In this document: positions 26,822 through 35,700 of the stretch, piece after piece
Layout of the letters: each line of letters opens with the position of its first letter
Numbering within the stretch: the first letter of the stretch is position 1
Notes under the pieces: generated by a model
What the model saw: the letters and a program-made list of their open reading frames with translations, nothing else
Databases searched by the model: none
What the model was told of the DNA's origin: nothing
Assembly: GCA_000149225.2 (NCBI GenBank)
Contig: CM000689.1
Span: forward strand, 186,001 to 250,000
Source: Lachancea kluyveri NRRL Y-12651
Taxonomy: Eukaryota; Ascomycota; Saccharomycetes; Saccharomycetales; Saccharomycetaceae
Length of the DNA stretch: 64,000 bases
Direction: 5' to 3'
Translations under genes and position numbers: made by a program

Positions 26822-27895
26822 ATGAAGATAGTGCACAGTATGCTAGCAGTAGCAGCGACCGCCGTGCTCGTGCTCGTGCCGGTGGCGACGGCGTCTCCAG
26901 GTGACTGGCTGGACGAATTTCTCGACTGCAGAGACGCGTGCGAGTACAGGCGCTCGTGTGCCAACAGCGACACCCACCACGTATCAGAACAGAACCCATT
27001 CTGGTCGTTTCCGTTCCAGGAGACACCCGGGGTGTACCGCCTGCTCCTGTGGGACTGTGTGGCGGACTGCGACCACCAGTGCCAGCAGGCGGTGACGCAG
27101 ATGCGGATTGCAGCCGATCAAGAGGTGTACCAGTTCCACGGCAAGTGGCCCTTTAAGAGGATGCTGGGGATGCAAGAGCTGTTTTCCACGCTGTTTTCCA
27201 TCGGCAACTTTGTGCCCCAGTACCGCGGGTTGCGGCTGCTGTTGCGGGAGCGCAACGCGGTGCCGCCGCATCTCAAGTCGCGACTCATCCTCGACAAGTA
27301 CACGTACGTGGCAGTTGCCGGCATGCTGGCGTGGCTCTCCAGCACCGTGTTCCACCTAAGGGACCTGTTGGTCACCGAGAAACTTGACTACTTTTTCGCA
27401 GGCGCCACCGTGCTGGCCGGGTTCCACGCAATCCTGGTGCGGATCGCCAGACTCGACAAGTCTGACCTGCTGCGCCATGCGTTTAGTACGATCGTTGCGC
27501 TCACGTTTTCGGCTCACATCCTGAGACTGTACTTGGACTGGTCGTACACGTACAACATGCGGTTCAACGTGTTCTTTGGCGTGTTGCAGTACGTGTTACT
27601 GCTCCTGCTGTCGCTGCAGAACTACCGTGCAATCAAGGGACGGAAGCACAGGCCCAGGTCTCGGTACGCCACCACGCCCAGGCTGGTTTGGGACCTCTGC
27701 GCCGTGCCGGTGCTGCTGGTCGTGGGCACCTCACTGGCAATGACCTGTGAGCTGTTTGACTTTTTCAGCTACCGTTGGCAGATCGACTCGCACGCCATCT
27801 GGCACGTCTGCACCATTGTGCCCTCGTGGATACTGTACGATTTCTTCCTCGGGGACTTTCGCCACCTGGTTGCGTCAGAGACGGCTCTAGAATAG
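26822..27895 (+). CDS. PER1: GPI-remodelling protein Per1 (PGAP3 family)
   Basis: Removes the sn-2 acyl chain from the GPI anchor in the ER so that it can be remodelled. 357 residues, the same length as S. cerevisiae Per1. The ATG at 26822 starts a signal peptide cleaved near TASPGDW; the frame is open upstream but that part is not needed. A Cys-rich luminal domain (CRDACEYRRSC... CVADCDHQCQQA) precedes seven predicted membrane segments. The conserved hydrolase-like residues sit in SSTVFHLRD, LDYFFAGAT and HAIWHVCTIVPSW, as in the CREST superfamily. In S. cerevisiae PER1-YCR043C-TAF2 are consecutive; here BOR1 and GOR1 are interleaved. Confidence 0.95.
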   Translation: MKIVHSMLAVAATAVLVLVPVATASPGDWLDEFLDCRDACEYRRSCANSDTHHVSEQNPFWSFPFQETPGVYRLLLWDCVADCDHQCQQAVTQMRIAADQEVYQFHGKWPFKRMLGMQELFSTLFSIGNFVPQYRGLRLLLRERNAVPPHLKSRLILDKYTYVAVAGMLAWLSSTVFHLRDLLVTEKLDYFFAGATVLAGFHAILVRIARLDKSDLLRHAFSTIVALTFSAHILRLYLDWSYTYNMRFNVFFGVLQYVLLLLLSLQNYRAIKGRKHRPRSRYATTPRLVWDLCAVPVLLVVGTSLAMTCELFDFFSYRWQIDSHAIWHVCTIVPSWILYDFFLGDFRHLVASETALE

Positions 27896-28342
27896 CACTA
27901 TGTACAAGAGAGCCATCTATAGGACACGCACATACGCACCCTTTTCGGCGGGAAAACACTGCTTTTGTACGGAGCAGGAGTAGCCCTATTATGTATTTTA
28001 TTTATTTTCCCCTGATGCCTCCACCTCCGTCTCTCATCTCCAGCCTTACCTCCCTTTCTTGCACATGCTTTCGGGGCCCTAGCGCATGGGAATTAATGTA
28101 CGTGCCTCTTTACATTTTTTTTTTCCCCTTCCCCCTAGCCGCTTTCACACAACCTGTTTCGTCAGAGATTTTGAGCCTTGATTGGAAAAAACAACGGACG
28201 GCCTTCCACTGATAGCAAACTTTGTGAGACGTGCTCGTAGGGGCCATTGATTACATCTAATCATTTTTATGCCTCCCCGATCTTTATTCTTCCCCACCTC
28301 TTCTTTTTTCACACTCTGTCCCTTTCGCCTCCGGAAACTAGC
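27896..28342. other. Intergenic region PER1 / BOR1
   Basis: About 450 bp, pyrimidine-rich on the plus strand just before BOR1. No gene or clear motif seen. Confidence 0.6.
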
Positions 28343-30010
28343 ATGCTACCAATACACCAGACCTCGCCTCAGCCGTCGAGCCAAGACATAGAGGCCTCGC
28401 TCGATGAAAGCAAGTTCCTAGATACCCCCGCCGCAGACCATCACAGCGAGCCCAGGCGGCGACGTCTGCCCAAACTATTTGCCGGCGTGGTCGCAGATCT
28501 CCGTGACAAGCTCCCAGAATACCCATCCGACTGGATCGACAGCTGGGACTACAGAGTCGTGCCGGCTGTGATTGAAACGTATTTCAATAACCTGCTTCCC
28601 GCCATAGCGTTTGCCCAGGACATGTTCGACAGAACCAACAACGCGTACGGCGTCAACGAGGTCCTCCTCTCCAGTGCCATGGCCGGCATAGTGTTTGGCG
28701 TCATCGGTGGCCAGCCGCTGTGCATCGTCGGGGTCACAGGCCCGATCAGTATTTTCAACTACACAGTGTACGACGTTATCAAGCCGCTGAACACCAACTA
28801 CTTTGGCTTCATGTTCTGGGTGTGCATGTGGTCGATGATCTTCCACTTTGTACTGGCGGCGTCAAATCTCGTGTGCCTGCTGCAGTACGTGACCACTTTC
28901 CCGTGCGACATATTTGGCCTGTTCATCAACGTGGTGTACATCCAGAAGGGCATCCAGATCCTGACCAGGCAGTTCCATGACAAGACCGGACAGGAGGACA
29001 CGGCGGCCGGCTACGCGAGCATCGTTGTTGCGCTGGTGATGACGATCTTTGGCCTGGCCGGCAAGCTGTTCTGCCGCACCCCGCTGCTGACCCACCGGCT
29101 GCGCACGCTCGTCTCGGACTACTCGACAGCACTGTCGGTCGTGTTCTGGTCCGCGTTCACGCACTTTGGCGGGTACATGGACGACGTGGATTTCCAGAAG
29201 CTGCCCATCACCAAGTCGTTCCGGCCAACCTCCGAGCTGCGAGACAGAAACACGTGGCTGGCCTACGAAGCCATACCGGTGGGCCACGTCTTTCTCGCGC
29301 TCCCGTTCGGCATCCTGCTAACCATCCTGTTCTACTTTGACCACAACGTCTCGTCACTCATGGCGCAGCGGTATCAGTACAAGCTGAAAAAGGCGTCCAC
29401 GTTCCACTACGACTTTGCCCTGCTGGGCGTTGTCACCGGCATCAGCGGTGTGCTGGGTATTCCGGCACCCAATGGCCTGATCCCGCAGGCGCCACTGCAC
29501 ACGGAGTCGCTGCTGGTGCGCGACAGCGGCGGCGAGGTGATACGGTGTGTGGAGCAGCGCTTCACAAACACCGTGCAGGGCCTCATGGTTCTCGGCACCA
29601 TGTCCAGGCCGCTACTGATTTGCCTGGGCCAGATCCCACAGGCTGTGCTTTCGGGTCTTTTTTTCATCATGGGTCTCCAGGGCCTCTTGTCGAATGTGAT
29701 TGTGGCGCGGCTGGTTTACCTGTTTTCTGCAGAGCAGCAAAAGAACCAGGACAGACTGCTTTCAAGGGTGCCCAACAAGGTGTTGATTTCCTTCACAGCG
29801 CTGAGCCTGCTGGGGTTTGCGGGCGAGTTTTCCATCACAAACACAAAGGGCGCCATAGGGTTCCCACTGGTGCTGCTTCTCACTGTCATTTTCACGCTAG
29901 CGTTTCCTCGGCTGTACAACCCACAGCACCTGGATATCCTGGACGAACAGGTGGCTGAAGATTTTACGTTGAAAAATCTGCTGGTCGAGCACCTTTTTGA
30001 TGTGTATTAG
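28343..30010 (+). CDS. BOR1: Borate exporter Bor1 (SLC4-like)
   Basis: Exports borate across the plasma membrane; a distant relative of anion exchangers. 555 residues (S. cerevisiae 576). The ATG at 28343 (MLPIHQTSP) is the first in frame. A cytosolic N-tail of about 70 residues leads to DWIDSWDYRVVPAVIETYFNNLLPAIAFAQDMF, then the SLC4 core QPLCIVGVTGPISIFNY and the later GIPAPNGLIPQAPLHTESLL region. About 12-14 membrane segments follow the usual spacing. It is next to GOR1/TOF1 on S. cerevisiae chromosome XIV and here sits between PER1 and the YCR043C-like gene. Confidence 0.95.
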   Translation: MLPIHQTSPQPSSQDIEASLDESKFLDTPAADHHSEPRRRRLPKLFAGVVADLRDKLPEYPSDWIDSWDYRVVPAVIETYFNNLLPAIAFAQDMFDRTNNAYGVNEVLLSSAMAGIVFGVIGGQPLCIVGVTGPISIFNYTVYDVIKPLNTNYFGFMFWVCMWSMIFHFVLAASNLVCLLQYVTTFPCDIFGLFINVVYIQKGIQILTRQFHDKTGQEDTAAGYASIVVALVMTIFGLAGKLFCRTPLLTHRLRTLVSDYSTALSVVFWSAFTHFGGYMDDVDFQKLPITKSFRPTSELRDRNTWLAYEAIPVGHVFLALPFGILLTILFYFDHNVSSLMAQRYQYKLKKASTFHYDFALLGVVTGISGVLGIPAPNGLIPQAPLHTESLLVRDSGGEVIRCVEQRFTNTVQGLMVLGTMSRPLLICLGQIPQAVLSGLFFIMGLQGLLSNVIVARLVYLFSAEQQKNQDRLLSRVPNKVLISFTALSLLGFAGEFSITNTKGAIGFPLVLLLTVIFTLAFPRLYNPQHLDILDEQVAEDFTLKNLLVEHLFDVY

Positions 30011-30508
30011 ATGCCGCGCACTTTCGCACACATGTGCACTTTTACATGCTTCCTGCTGTACATACACGCATGCCTAGCTGCTTCTTTTGGCGGCAGCGCT
30101 AACTAATAAATAATTCGTTGGCTTGCATCAACCGGCGACGCCAGGGTCTGGTATGTCAGCACGTGACTGTTTTTCTTTACTTTTTTTTTTTTTTATCCGT
30201 TTTATTAGAGTCGCCGTACAAGCTGTGTAAGCTATTCCGGTCTTTTCGAACGGCAGAACAGGCACTTAAAGTCGGTACAACCTCTAACAAAAAAACCAAG
30301 AAAAACACATTCTCCCTGCCTGGCGCAAGATCCCAGACCCTCTGCAATACCCAAGAGTCTGTTCATTCTTCTCGCTTACTCTGAGCAGCTACAACTTCAC
30401 CTCCATACCAAGTGCTGAGCGTCTTTGTTGCTACTGTCCATCCTCTTCCGTCGTACAGAAAAAAGCAGAAGCAAAACTAGCAGACTACAACATCGTTTCC
30501 TGTATATT
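30011..30508. other. Intergenic region BOR1 / YCR043C-like gene
   Basis: About 500 bp. Contains a CACGTG at 30160-30165 and a poly-T (about 30181-30194). No gene seen. Confidence 0.6.
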
Positions 30509-30901
30509 ATGATACCGCCACCTATCGACCCTGCATTGCTACGCGAGCATGCGTACCACGACACCGGTATCTTGAACATTGTGTTGAACCCGGACACGTA
30601 TACCGACGAGGGAGGCTACAAGCCTGTGTTGGGGTACGGGCTGGGCTACTACAATTACGCGTTTGGCATCGGGCGTGGGGTTGACGAAAAATCGTCTCTG
30701 GAAATGGCGCGGTTCCACGTCTACAAATACTTTAACTGGTACCTGCTACTTCTCGTCCTGTTGGGCCTGTGGTGGTACGCCAACGTTGCTTCCCGCTACG
30801 GCCCTGGAGGCTTCGGTGTGCCTGCACTATGGAAGGGCAAAAAGCTCAAGAAGCGCGAGGACGAGGACGGGGACGTTGAGTACCACCACGTGAAGGTGTG
30901 A
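30509..30901 (+). CDS. Small single-pass membrane protein, probable YCR043C orthologue
   Basis: 130 residues from the only usable ATG (30509). The N-terminal 70 residues are polar and aromatic (GYGLGYYNYAFGIGRGV), followed by one strongly hydrophobic segment (about 77-95, WYLLLLVLLGLWWYANV) and a basic-then-acidic tail (KGKKLKKREDEDGD). No catalytic motif is visible. I do not recognise the sequence itself. The call rests on position: S. cerevisiae has a 127-residue protein of unknown function, YCR043C, exactly between PER1 and TAF2, and this gene lies between PER1/BOR1 and GOR1/TAF2 with a matching length. Function unknown. Confidence 0.7.
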   Translation: MIPPPIDPALLREHAYHDTGILNIVLNPDTYTDEGGYKPVLGYGLGYYNYAFGIGRGVDEKSSLEMARFHVYKYFNWYLLLLVLLGLWWYANVASRYGPGGFGVPALWKGKKLKKREDEDGDVEYHHVKV

Positions 30902-30978
30902 GTATGGTGGGCTTTCTTTTCCCCTTCCCGTCCACCCCTCCGGCACAGTTGTGCATCGGAACCCACAGGCGCAGTCAT

Positions 30979-31002
30979 ACATGTGTGTGTGTGTGTGTGT
31001 AT
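30979..31002. repeat. (TG)n run in the YCR043C-like / GOR1 3' region
   Basis: About nine TG units in the short convergent gap (177 bp) between the two 3' ends. Confidence 0.75.
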
Positions 31003-31078
31003 GTCTGCATTGTTGTATAGAATACTAAAGAGTAAAACAATATAAAGAAATAAAAACGAGAGAAAAAAGACACTGCCA

Positions 31079-32128
31079 CTAGACAAGCGCTTTGGCATCC
31101 TTGATCCAGGCCTCTTCCTTCAACTCCGGCACGATCGTCAAAACCTTACCCGAGTTGATGACACTCTTGACGTTTTCAACGACAAACTCTTCCATCTTCT
31201 TGATCGTCTCGACAGTGTGTGTGCCCATGTGCGGCACACCCACGACGTTTGGGAGGTCCAACAGCTCCTGTGGGACCTGGGGCTCGTGTTCATACACATC
31301 CAAGCCCGCAGCTCTCACCTTGCCGGACTTTAGGGCGTCGATCAGCGCCGACTCGTCGATTACGGCACCACGTGCAGTGTTGACAATGACTACACCGTCC
31401 TTCATCTGCGCAATGGCGTCTGCGTCAACCAGGTGCTTTGTGTGTGTGTTCAATGGAACGTTGATCGAGACGATGTCACTCTCCTTCAACAGCTGCTCGA
31501 AGGAGACGTACTCGCAGCCGTTCTCTAGCTCCGGTGCCAGTCTGTTTCTGTTGTGGTAGATAAACTTCTTGAACCCAAAGGGCTTCAAACGCTCCACGAT
31601 GGAGCGGCCAATGCCGCCCAGGCCCAACACACCCACAACCTTGCCCTCTGGGTCGTTGCCGACAGGGGCACCGGCGGCGGGGCCTCCAGCAGGCCACTTG
31701 CCCTCGAGCATCAAGCGGTGGCCGTACTCAAAGTTCCTAAGCGCACCCAACAGAAGGTACACGTGGGTGTCTGCGGTGGCTGCGTTCACCAGTTCTGGCA
31801 CGTTGCTCACCTGGATCTTCTTCTCCTTCATGAATTGCGGATCGATTTGGTCGTAGCCTGCCCCATTGTGGCACACGGCAACCACCGAGGAGGGTAGCGC
31901 GGCGACCAGCTCCTGGTCAAATCTGCCGGTCTGCTTGACACTGGCAAAAGTTCTGCTAATGACCTGTGCCTTGGAGACAGGGGAGGCGGGATCCTTGCAT
32001 AGCTCCAGGAACTTGGCGCGTGTGGTTGAAGGATCGATGGTGACCACGGTTGCGATCTGGGCCAGGTCTTCCCAGGCCTTTTGGGCGTATTTGATTCCGC
32101 CTAATCTGAGCACAATTGGTTTGGACAT
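31079..32128 (-). CDS. GOR1: Glyoxylate/hydroxyacid reductase Gor1
   Basis: An NAD(P)H-dependent D-2-hydroxyacid dehydrogenase reducing glyoxylate to glycolate. 349 residues (S. cerevisiae 350), and the match is close throughout (VITRT-like VISRTFASVKQTGRFD, AVCHNGAGYDQID, NATADTH-like AATADTHVYLLLGALRN). The nucleotide fold has GVLGLGGIGRS, then NTARGAVIDE with the catalytic Arg253, the Glu in DVYEHEP and His300 in PHMGTH. It is divergent from TAF2. In S. cerevisiae GOR1 lies between BOR1 and TOF1. Confidence 0.96.
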   Translation of the reverse strand: MSKPIVLRLGGIKYAQKAWEDLAQIATVVTIDPSTTRAKFLELCKDPASPVSKAQVISRTFASVKQTGRFDQELVAALPSSVVAVCHNGAGYDQIDPQFMKEKKIQVSNVPELVNAATADTHVYLLLGALRNFEYGHRLMLEGKWPAGGPAAGAPVGNDPEGKVVGVLGLGGIGRSIVERLKPFGFKKFIYHNRNRLAPELENGCEYVSFEQLLKESDIVSINVPLNTHTKHLVDADAIAQMKDGVVIVNTARGAVIDESALIDALKSGKVRAAGLDVYEHEPQVPQELLDLPNVVGVPHMGTHTVETIKKMEEFVVENVKSVINSGKVLTIVPELKEEAWIKDAKALV

Positions 32129-32260
32129 TAGACGGTTGTTTTGTGTAGGGATATGGTGTGTGCACTGGTGCGAGTGTCGACGTGGACTTGTCCTATTTTG
32201 GTTGGGGAGGGGGGCAGCTACGGGAGGCAGGAGAAGCAGGAGACTAGTGCAGAGCCGCCC

Positions 32261-32268
32261 CTTTTATA
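32261..32268 (-). promoter_or_regulatory. TATA box of GOR1
   Basis: TATAAAAG on the minus strand, about 135 bp upstream of the GOR1 ATG. Confidence 0.5.
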
Positions 32269-32476
32269 CGTTGCCCTGGCTCGATTGCAGCCATCCCAGC
32301 ATTATCGGAGGAGCGGGCTTACGGCGATGGCCGGCGTTGCGGCGACAACAGCAAGAGCAACTCGCAAGTGCGCGGTGCGGTGTTGTAACCGCTACAGTCG
32401 TACACACAGAGCCCGCTGGTGGCGAGTAACCACAAGAGCGCGCATTATGCAAACGACTATTGCTGCCGGTTGCACT

Positions 32477-32490
32477 CCCCCCCCCCCCCC
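32477..32490. repeat. Poly(C) run, 14 nt
   Basis: C14 between GOR1 and TAF2. Pure G/C runs of this length are rare in yeast promoters; all other long homopolymers I noted in this window are A/T. Confidence 0.9.
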
Positions 32491-32523
32491 TCACCGCCAA
32501 GCACTGCGACCACCGCACATGAA

Positions 32524-32531
32524 TCACGTGA
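32524..32531. promoter_or_regulatory. TCACGTGA E-box between GOR1 and TAF2
   Basis: A perfect Cbf1-type palindrome, about 400 bp from the GOR1 ATG and 187 bp from the TAF2 ATG. Either gene, or neither, may use it. Confidence 0.4.
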
Positions 32532-32717
32532 CTGAGAATTGTAGGGCAAACATAGATCACTTTCCACGTATTGTTGTGATGGAATCTCCCAGTGGCGAAA
32601 AACCTTGACCGGAAACTGTACACATCAAAGATATTGGTAAACTGTGGTTCCAAGAAAGCCCAACACGCACGCTCACATACACACACACACGCTCACACAA
32701 ACACGCGCACGCATACA

Positions 32718-35700
32718 ATGGCTGTTCTAAAGGGTATCCCCAGGAGCACTGTGCCAGCACCCATGCTGCCGTCTCAAAACAGCTTCAAGGTCGCGCACCA
32801 GCGGGTCATGGTCGATGTGGACCTAGCCACGCACACGGTCCGCGGCTCTACAGAGATTATCCTCATACCGCTCACACAGCAACTCGAGCTCGTGACGCTG
32901 GATTGCCGAAACATCCATGTCTCGGACGTTATTGTCCAGAACAGGCGGTGTGACAACTACTTCCATCACGACCCATACAAGCTGCTTTCCGAGAAGTACC
33001 TGCAGGACAACGTTCACGACCCACTGCTTCGGTTCAACGGCATCGAGCAGTCACACTTTCTCAGACACAAATTTGCCGACTTTAGCAATGATCCAGAGGA
33101 CGCCTCCCGCTCGCAACTGGTGATCAAGATCCCGTCCTCTGTGAAGATCACGCTGCAGGACACTAGCGCTCTGAACAACTACACGCCGATCACCCCCTCC
33201 ATACGCACCCCCGCGCAGGACATGATATTTACCCCAATCACAATCAAAATCGACTACACGCTGAACAACCCCACGTCTGGGGTCCAGTTCGACACGGCCC
33301 TGTCGGACATGCACCTGTGGAACGCATACACGGCCAATGGTGAGCTGAATTGCAGCACTTCCCAGTGGCTGCCTTGTGTGGACTCGCTAGAGGAAAAGTG
33401 TACATGGGAACTCGAAATCAGCATCCCAAAAAAGGTGAAGGACATAGGTCTCACAAGAATCGTTGGCTCCCAGCAACCCAAGAAGCGGAAGCGCGGTGGA
33501 GGGCGCAGAGGCCATGGCGGTGGCGGCAGCAACGGAGAAGAATACGGCAAAGGCGAAGATGAAAGAGGTGGAGATCACAAGCACGGCCGCAACAAAGACG
33601 GGGAAGACGGCGATGAAGAGAAAGGGGGGGGAGGAAGAAACGGCGTTGACCAGGGTGGCCGCAACGACGACGACGACGAGGAAGACGAAGATGAAGGCGA
33701 AGACGAAGATGAAGATGAAGATGAAGATGAAGACGAAGAAGACGACGAAGAAGACGAAGACGAAGACGACACGCCCCTCAACAGAGACATTGTCGCCTGC
33801 TGCTCCGAGTTTTCCACCGGCAAAGAATCTGCCCACCCAACCGATCTTGCCAAGAAGGTGGTGTCCTTCCAGATCTTCAACCCTGTCGCGCCGCACCACA
33901 TCGGCTGGGCGGTGGGCGCATTTCAGGTGTGGAGCATGCCGTCTTTTACCCCGGTTGAGGAGCCAGAGGAGGAAACCGAGGACGGCCCTGTTTCCCCCGA
34001 GGACAGAGACGTGGTGCCCATCCAGGTGTACACGCTGCCGACACACGACTCGGACGAGCGCACGCTGCTGAACTCCACGCTGGTGTGCCAGAAAATCCTG
34101 GATTTTTACTCCAAGGAATTCGGCTCGTACCCGTTCACGTCATACTCGCTCGTGTTTCTGCCGACCCTGTCTGACTCGACCATGGACTTTGCAGGGGCCA
34201 CCTTTTGCAACACAAGACTGCTGTATCCCCCCGAGCAGATCGAGCCCATTTTCACAACGACAAACGCGCTTGCGTGGGCCCTGGCGACGCAGTGGTCCGG
34301 TGTCAACGTGACGCCGCTGACGCTCAACGACTCGTGGTGCTGCTGCGGGATGGCGGGGTACATGGCGCTGCAGTTCAGCAAAAAGCTGATGGGGCTGAAC
34401 GAGTTCAAGTACAGGCTCAAGCTTGCGTCGGAGCTGATCGTGGACCAAGACTGGGAGAAGCCGCCGCTGGCAGCCACCTTTGACAATGCGTCGATGCCGG
34501 TCTCCACAACCTCGCGCGACCTGGAGTTTATAAAGCTCAAGTCGCCCATGGTCCTGTACATCCTGGACCGGCGGATGACCAAGACGGAGCGGTCGTTTGG
34601 CATGTCGCGTGTTCTGCCCAAGATCTTCCTGCAGGCCATGTCCGGGGACTTGCCGAACAACTCGCTTTCGACTCACCACTTCCAGCACGTCTGTGAAAGG
34701 GTCAACAGGAACAAGCTGGAGCCCTTTTTCAGGCAGTGGGTCCACGGGTCGGGTGTGCCCATCTTCCGCATCACTCAGCGGTTCAACAAGAAGCGGATGG
34801 TGGTTGAGATGGGCATCCGGCAGTGCCAGGCGCTGGAGCTGGGACAAGGCCGTGTGCTAGGGCCTCGCGGGCTCCACTCCAGTGCGATGGAGTACCTGTG
34901 TCATGAGGACAAGCAGCTGACCCAGGTCTTCACCGGGTCGATGACAATCAGAGTCCACGAGGCGGACGGTACGCCGTACGAGCACATTGTGGAGCTCAAG
35001 GATGGGTTCACCAAGCTGGATATCCAGTACAACACCAAGTACAAGCGGCTGAAAAGAAGGCGCAAGGTGAACAAGACCACCAGGGTGGACGGTAGGGACC
35101 AGACCCCCGGAGACGGCGAGGCTGGTGCTGGTGTTGAAGACGACGACAACGCCAACGCCAACGCCAACGCCAACGCCAACGCCAATGCCAATGCAGGCGC
35201 TAACGCCGCCCCCAGTGACAGCAACATGCTGCCCGCAGAGGATGACAACGAAGAGATTGTGCTCGTCAACTGTCTTGGCGACGTGCTCACCAGCGGCAAG
35301 GATTGCAAACAGTGGGGCTTGACCGACGCTGTGATGACCAGCGAAGGCGATGAGTTCCAGCAGCAGAACGAGGCCTTCGAGTGGATCAGGATCGACGCGG
35401 ACTTTGAGTGGATCTGCAAGGTGTACATCAACCAGCCGGACTACATGTTTGCCTCGCAGCTGCAGCAGGACCGTGACGTGGAAGCCCAAATCGAAAGCAT
35501 CCGGTTCTTCGAGGACGTGATTGTCAGCTCCAACGTCAACTCGCAGGTCTACTCCTCGATCCTGACCAGGACCGTCATGGACGAGCGCTACTTTTACGGC
35601 GTGCGTCTGGAGGCGGTCCGCGCGCTGTCGCGTTTTGTGCTAAAGGACTCGGAGCCCAACCAGTTCAGCGGTGGCGCAAGACACCTGATCAAGATCTTCC

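Larger units (their letters stand above)
32129..32717. other. Divergent intergenic region GOR1 / TAF2
   Basis: 590 bp with a GOR1 TATA box, a 14-C run (32477-32490), a TCACGTGA E-box (32524-32531) and a CA-rich leader (32671-32717) before the TAF2 ATG. No gene. Confidence 0.7.

Noticed and set aside
33387-34046. Minus-strand frame of 219 codons rich in Val/Phe over TAF2
   Set aside because: It is the complement of the acidic GA-rich insert of TAF2, a common shadow artefact.
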